Shown: one piece after another, positions 60,235 through 64,000 of the stretch | Position numbering within the stretch: position 1 is the first letter of the stretch | How the letters are laid out: every line of letters starts with the position of its first letter | DNA from: Halobacillus litoralis | Lineage (GTDB): Bacteria; Bacillota; Bacilli; Bacillales; Halobacillaceae | Direction of reading: 5' to 3' | Assembly (NCBI RefSeq): GCF_020524025.1 | Contig: NZ_JAIVKN010000002.1 | Span: 434,001 to 498,000 of the forward strand | DNA length: 64,000 nucleotides | Notes under the pieces: generated by a model | Seen by the model: only the letters and a program-made list of their open reading frames with translations | Database searches by the model: none | Told to the model about the DNA's origin: nothing | Program-made: the position numbers and the translations under genes

Positions 60235-61131
60235 TTAGGTGAGAATATTTAAAGTGATTGGAATCGTCACCACGCTGATCAACGTCGTAATTAAGGTAAT
60301 ACTGGAGACAAGCTCAGGTTTCGAGTTGAATTGTACTGCATACATTGTCGTTGTCGCTGCCGATGGCATAGCCGCTGATATAATCAGCACATTCGCCATC
60401 ATGTCATTCATCGGGAGAACGACCGTCAGCGCCCAGGCGATGAGCGGAGAGCCCAGCAGCCTAAGTGTTGCAGCATAAGAAATCTTATCCCAGGCAAGAT
60501 TTTTCACCGTAATATTCGCAAGCTGCATACCAAGAAGAATCATGACACTTGGTATAGTCGCATCGCCCACGAGCTGAATACTGGAGCGGATATTTTCTGG
60601 AATAGGAATCGACATATATTTAAAGAGCAGCGCCATCCATACCGCATGGGTCGGCGGCATTTTTAATACGGTCTTTATTGCCATACTGATGCCGGCGGCT
60701 CCTTTGGCAGCGTAATAGACCCCGAAGAAATTCATTACAATCTGCTGAAGCACCATAAACGATACCGAGTACACAAATCCTTCTTCACCAAAAGCAAACA
60801 GAACGATTGGAGCACCGTAATTTCCCGCATTCATAAAGGCCGTCGATAAAATCAGGCCGCTTTCCGTCGGCGTTTCGTACTTCAGCAGTCTGGCCGCAAT
60901 TTTATTGATGAGTAGAATACTGAATAACAACAGAATAGAAAAAGCAATCATCATGAAATAATCCTGATCAAACGTAGCTCCGTAAAAAGTGTCAAAAACG
61001 AGACAGGGAAGCATGATATATAAAGTGACCGTCGAAATGGATTTAATCTCGAGATGAAGGATTTTCTGAAGGGCATATCCTGCAAAAAAGACGAGAATGA
61101 CGGGTAGTACTACTTGGAAGAAGATCGACAT
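60235..61131 (-). CDS. AEC (auxin efflux carrier) family transporter
   Basis: A 298-residue membrane protein with about ten transmembrane helices and the family pattern: VILVFFAGYALQK at the start, AFMNAGNYGAPIVLFAFGEE (N-x-G-x-x-P) mid-protein and SAAMPSAATTTMYAVQF near the end. AEC proteins export or exchange organic acids such as malate and other carboxylates. The ATG follows GGAGGGAGAAGGA. Its neighbour is an acetate-type symporter operon, but each seems to be a separate unit. Confidence 0.9.
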   Translation of the reverse strand: MSIFFQVVLPVILVFFAGYALQKILHLEIKSISTVTLYIMLPCLVFDTFYGATFDQDYFMMIAFSILLLFSILLINKIAARLLKYETPTESGLILSTAFMNAGNYGAPIVLFAFGEEGFVYSVSFMVLQQIVMNFFGVYYAAKGAAGISMAIKTVLKMPPTHAVWMALLFKYMSIPIPENIRSSIQLVGDATIPSVMILLGMQLANITVKNLAWDKISYAATLRLLGSPLIAWALTVVLPMNDMMANVLIISAAMPSAATTTMYAVQFNSKPELVSSITLITTLISVVTIPITLNILT

Positions 61132-61296
61132 TCCTTCTCCCTCCTTTTCTCATTGATCCGTTTATAACTCTACCAGTCTATCAGAAATGGAAACGCCTGT
61201 CTCCTTCAAGAACTCTCCCATGCGCGGGAATTCTAACGAAAGAAACCTACCACCGTCCTAGTGGAACCACGCTTAATCTCATCAACGTATCGGGAC

Positions 61297-61374
61297 CTGG
61301 AAACTGCGAGACTCCTTCGGAAAGAGAGTGGTTTCCAGACCCCCATTGGCACACGTCAGGATACGGGTTTCCAG
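61297..61374 (+). repeat. Dispersed palindromic repeat element, copy 5 (internally deleted)
   Basis: CTGGAAAC (61297-61304) pairs with GTTTCCAG at 61331-61338 and again at 61367-61374. Between lie GAGACTCCTTCGG and AAAGAGAGT, the outer blocks of the element, with the middle lost. It lies in the 332-base gap between the AEC and symporter genes. Confidence 0.6.
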
Positions 61375-61422
61375 AACTTTAGCATCATCATAATTAAATC
61401 AACAAGCCTCTATAAACTTCAT

Positions 61423-61452
61423 AAAAAAAGAGCCCCCCTCATCCGGGGAGCC
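61423..61452 (-). terminator. Terminator of the symporter operon
   Basis: On the minus strand GCTCCCC GGATGA GGGGGGC is followed by TCTTTTTTTATG, about 12 bases past the stop. Confidence 0.82.
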
Positions 61453-61463
61453 TCCCATTTCGG

Positions 61464-63122
61464 TTATTTCACTTTCTTCAGCCAGTATTCTCCGTTTTTG
61501 TACTCAATTTGTTCCGGGTACCTTAAATCTGTGACTTCGTCCTGTGTCTGCTGAGATGGTGGTGCTGTCAGCAACGACACGATGACGTTCGCTAAAATGG
61601 CAGCCGATGCTCCGAACACACCCGCCCCTGTATCGATAATTCCAAGAATCGTAAATCCTCCAAATTTGGAGGCAAAGATATAACTGAGCGTGACCGTTAA
61701 TCCGACGATCATCCCTGCAATAACCCCGGGACCATTGGCGCGCTTCCACCACACTCCCAGCAGCAAGGCAGGAAAGAACGATCCAGAGGCAAGCGCAAAG
61801 GCCCATGCGACTATCTGCGTAATCGCTCCGGGTGGATTCAGTGCGACCAAGCCGGCTACTACTGTTGCGAGCACTATGGACCAGCGCCCGACAGATAAGC
61901 GTTTCTTCTCACTAGCATTCGGATTAATCGAGCGGAAATAAATGTCATGGGACAAGGCTGCTGAAATAGCAATCATCAATCCGCCTGCGGTTGAAAGCGC
62001 AGCGGCCATCGCTCCCGCAGCCATTAAACCGATGATGAATATGCCGAGGTTGGCTATTTCAGGTGTAGCCATGACGACGATGTCATTACTAATCACAAGT
62101 TCAGTCCATTGCAGGACTCCGTCGCCGTTGCCGTCAGCAAGAGAAAGTTTTCCAGTATCCACCCAGGCTTCAGTCCAGGCAGGGAGATTCCCGAGGGAAG
62201 ACCCCGCTACTTGTGTCATGAGAATAAAACGGGAAAACGCTGCGTAGGCAGGAGCTGATAAATAAAGCAGACCAATAAATAATAGAGCCCAGGCCCCGCT
62301 CCAGCGTGCGGCTTTCATTGTTTTTACTGTATAAAAGCGTACAATAACGTGCGGCAGTCCAGCGGTTCCTGCCATCAGTGTAAACATTAAGGCGATAAAC
62401 TGCCATTTCGATCCTTCTGTAAATGGAACAATATATTCAGAAATACCAAGCTCCTGATCAAGGACCCGCATTTCTGAAATAACTTCCCCATAAGACAGCC
62501 ACGGCACCGGATTTTGTGTTAACTGAAGGGACATGAAGATCACTGGAATTAAATAAGCAATGATGAGTACCAAATACTGGGCTACCTGCGTCCACGTAAT
62601 CCCCTTCATCCCTCCCATAGCTGAATAAAAAGCGATGAGTACAACACCAATCAGCGTTCCAATCATGGTATCGACTTCAAGTAAGCGCCCGATGACAACC
62701 CCGGATCCAGACAGCTGTCCGACTGAGTACGTAAAGCTGATTATGATGGTAGCGACCGCTGCAATCAGGCGTGCAGTGTTGCTCCGGTAGCGGTCACCGA
62801 TGAACTCCGGCACTGTATACCGCCCGTATTTTCTTAACTGAGGTGCTAAAAGGAAGGTAAGCAGCAAATAGCCGCCGGTCCATCCCATAATATAAGCAAG
62901 ACCATCATATCCAAGAATCATAACCGTTCCAGCAAGCCCGATGAATGAAGCTGCACTCATCCAATCGGCGCCAATAGCCATTCCATTAAATACAGGTGGT
63001 ACCCCACGACCGGCAACGTAAAAATCTGATGTAGCCCTTGCTTTATTGTAAACAGCAATCCCTATGTAAAGGCCAAAAGTTGCGACAATTAAAGCAAGGG
63101 AGACAGTAAACTGTGCGTCCAT
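61464..63122 (-). CDS. actP: Sodium:solute symporter of the acetate permease (ActP) type
   Basis: A 552-residue SSS-family transporter with 13-14 transmembrane helices. It has ATSDFYVAGRGVPPVFNGMA, IGADWMSAASFIGLAGTVM (the sodium-site helix), RYTVPEFIGDRYRS, ITWTQVAQYLVLI and SAALSHDIYFRSINPNASEK. It probably imports acetate or a similar short carboxylate with sodium, which suits a halophile. The ATG follows AGATAGGGGGAGAAGT. It is preceded by two small membrane-protein genes in the same unit, controlled by the promoter at 63724. Confidence 0.92.
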   Translation of the reverse strand: MDAQFTVSLALIVATFGLYIGIAVYNKARATSDFYVAGRGVPPVFNGMAIGADWMSAASFIGLAGTVMILGYDGLAYIMGWTGGYLLLTFLLAPQLRKYGRYTVPEFIGDRYRSNTARLIAAVATIIISFTYSVGQLSGSGVVIGRLLEVDTMIGTLIGVVLIAFYSAMGGMKGITWTQVAQYLVLIIAYLIPVIFMSLQLTQNPVPWLSYGEVISEMRVLDQELGISEYIVPFTEGSKWQFIALMFTLMAGTAGLPHVIVRFYTVKTMKAARWSGAWALLFIGLLYLSAPAYAAFSRFILMTQVAGSSLGNLPAWTEAWVDTGKLSLADGNGDGVLQWTELVISNDIVVMATPEIANLGIFIIGLMAAGAMAAALSTAGGLMIAISAALSHDIYFRSINPNASEKKRLSVGRWSIVLATVVAGLVALNPPGAITQIVAWAFALASGSFFPALLLGVWWKRANGPGVIAGMIVGLTVTLSYIFASKFGGFTILGIIDTGAGVFGASAAILANVIVSLLTAPPSQQTQDEVTDLRYPEQIEYKNGEYWLKKVK

Positions 63123-63137
63123 ACTTCTCCCCCTATC

Positions 63138-63437
63138 TTATTGGTTCACGGCTTGATCCTTCTCTTCCGGATCGTCTTTAGGTACAAGTCCAAATTTCTT
63201 ATCCACGGCATCGCTGATGATAGCATTAAAAAATAACAAAACGATAAAGGTTACAATGGCTCCTTGTGATCCCATATAATAAGGCAGAGGAATGCCCATC
63301 ACTGTAAAGGACGAAAGGTTCTCGGCAAAAAGTACAACTACAAATGAAACGAGGACACCGATTCCGAGGTAAATACAGATCAGCGTTGTCCTCAACCGGA
63401 AATAGGCTTTGGCTCTTTCAGGATTCATTTTCTTCAC
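63138..63437 (-). CDS. DUF4212-type small subunit of the sodium symporter
   Basis: A 99-residue membrane protein with two transmembrane helices (ICIYLGIGVLVSFVVVLF and GAIVTFIVLLFFNAIISDAV) and an Asp/Glu-rich tail. The FAENLSSFTVMGIPLPYYMGSQG loop is typical of DUF4212 proteins encoded beside ActP-type symporters. The preferred start is GTG at 63437, eight bases after GGAGG; GTG 63446 overlaps the site and ATG 63428 is too far. It ends 15 bases before actP. Confidence 0.85.
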   Translation of the reverse strand: MKKMNPERAKAYFRLRTTLICIYLGIGVLVSFVVVLFAENLSSFTVMGIPLPYYMGSQGAIVTFIVLLFFNAIISDAVDKKFGLVPKDDPEEKDQAVNQ

Positions 63438-63457
63438 GTTTCTCACCTCCCTTCACG

Positions 63458-63643
63458 TTATCCCCTTAGATTAAAGATGAATTGAACGGTGTCCCAAAAT
63501 GGCATAGGAACCATAGCGATCTTCACCAGGCCCACAATGAATAAAGCAGCTATCGGCATAACGAGAAAGAATGGCTTCTTTTTTCTGAGGGCGAATACAA
63601 CAGACAAAACGGTAACCACTGCGAGAAAGACTGGAATCAACAA
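63458..63643 (-). CDS. Small membrane protein at the head of the symporter operon
   Basis: A 61-residue protein with two transmembrane helices (IPVFLAVVTVLSVVFAL and FLVMPIAALFIVGLVKI) joined by RKKKP, ending FNLRG. The TTG start at 63643 follows AAAGGTGGTGAGTTT. It precedes the DUF4212 gene by about 20 bases. No family is recognised; it may be an accessory subunit of the symporter. Confidence 0.65.
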   Translation of the reverse strand: MLIPVFLAVVTVLSVVFALRKKKPFFLVMPIAALFIVGLVKIAMVPMPFWDTVQFIFNLRG

Positions 63644-63659
63644 AAACTCACCACCTTTT

Positions 63660-63674
63660 TTGAAAGCGCATACA
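63660..63674. promoter_or_regulatory. Perfect cre (CcpA) site in the symporter operon leader
   Basis: TTGAAAGCGCATACA matches the cre consensus WTGNAARCGNWWWCW at all 15 positions. It lies between the promoter and the first start codon, where bound CcpA would block elongation. Confidence 0.7.
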
Positions 63675-63723
63675 AAATTTCGCAGGATAAAATTGTTAGA
63701 ATTAACAGAATATTGTATTCTGT

Positions 63724-63752
63724 ATTATTCTAAAGTTCTCAAATTTTGTCAA
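63724..63752 (-). promoter_or_regulatory. Promoter of the symporter operon
   Basis: On the minus strand a perfect TTGACA (63752-63747) and AATAAT (63729-63724) are exactly 17 bases apart. Transcription starts near 63717, giving a leader of about 74 bases that contains the cre site. Confidence 0.75.
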
Positions 63753-63793
63753 TAGGTCAGAAAAAAGGAATGTTTATTCATTCGGGATAGCAA

Positions 63794-63822
63794 CAAAAAA
63801 GCAGCATCTACATAGATGCTGC
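63794..63822 (-). terminator. Terminator of the partial peptidoglycan-binding protein gene
   Basis: GCAGCATCTA and TAGATGCTGC (63801-63810 and 63813-63822) pair around a two-base gap and are followed on the minus strand by TTTTTTG, ten bases past the stop. Confidence 0.88.
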
Positions 63823-63831
63823 TTACACGAT

Positions 63832-64000
63832 TTATAAACCAAACATGGCACGCCACGTCTTTGGACCTACAATGCCATCCACCAGCAAATGATACGTATC
63901 CTGATACAACCGCACGAAACGTTCGGTCTGTTTCCCATATAGACCGTCGACTTCCGCCCCTGCTGTTTTTTGGATTTCCTTGACCTGGTCTCCCTGTGAA
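63832..64000 (-). CDS. Peptidoglycan-binding domain protein, C-terminal end (runs off the right edge)
   Basis: The last 55 or so residues of a protein ending in a PG_binding_1 domain: SQGDQVKEIQKTAGAEVDGL, then YGKQTERFVRLYQDTYHLLV and DGIVGPKTWRAMFGL. The G-V-D-G-I-x-G-P-K-T-W core is diagnostic. The N-terminus and any catalytic domain lie beyond the window. It is probably a cell-wall or spore-cortex hydrolase. Confidence 0.85.
   Translation of the reverse strand, partial: SQGDQVKEIQKTAGAEVDGLYGKQTERFVRLYQDTYHLLVDGIVGPKTWRAMFGL

Overview
The window looks like a low-to-mid GC Bacillaceae chromosome, probably a moderate halophile of the Halobacillus/Oceanobacillus type. This is inferred from gene content (SinI-domain proteins, an IDEAL-domain protein, TagGH/TagO/TagA, a hom-thrC-thrB operon) and from strong AGGAGG-type ribosome binding sites with frequent TTG and GTG starts. 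No rRNA, tRNA, CRISPR array or intact insertion sequence was seen. The theme is cell-envelope polysaccharide synthesis and its control.

Region 1 (1-12 kb, minus strand) is an exopolysaccharide module. A galU-ugd-sugar transferase-fcl-gmd-flippase-nitroreductase-pyruvyl transferase-glycosyltransferase operon runs off the left edge. Upstream of it lie a CpsB-type tyrosine phosphatase and a CpsC/CpsD tyrosine-kinase pair. A large secreted TPR/InlB-repeat protein is divergent at 12.05-14.03 kb. Region 2 (14-25 kb, minus) is an ABC-exported wall-polymer module: mnaA, a DUF6270-like protein, tagH, tagG, a UDP-ManNAc dehydrogenase, a three-part glycosyltransferase, a small coiled-coil protein and two GT4 enzymes. 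Region 3 (25-29 kb) has an RDD membrane protein, gndA and zwf. Region 4 (29.5-34.5 kb, minus) is a second Wzx/Wzy-like set: a MurJ-type flippase, a PIG-L deacetylase, an O-antigen-ligase-like protein and a GT4.

Region 5 (35-41 kb, minus) encodes two secreted wall hydrolases with triple cell-wall-binding-2 repeats and an acidic lipoprotein. Region 6 (42-47 kb) has tagA, a second UDP-ManNAc dehydrogenase, a GNAT protein and tagO. Region 7 (47-51 kb) is regulatory: a SinR-like repressor without the SinI-binding domain, two SinI-domain peptides, an AraC-type regulator and an IDEAL-domain protein. Region 8 (51-64 kb) holds pgcA, the threonine operon, a VanZ protein, a divergent pair of sigma-70-like factors, an AEC transporter and an acetate-type sodium symporter operon with a perfect cre site.

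Together PgcA, GalU and Ugd supply UDP-glucose and UDP-glucuronate, Gmd and Fcl supply GDP-fucose, and MnaA with two dehydrogenases supplies UDP-ManNAc/ManNAcA. TagO and TagA prime and extend lipid-linked glycans, and two flippases plus TagGH export them. Five dispersed copies of a palindromic repeat with copy-specific complementary arms sit in intergenic regions.
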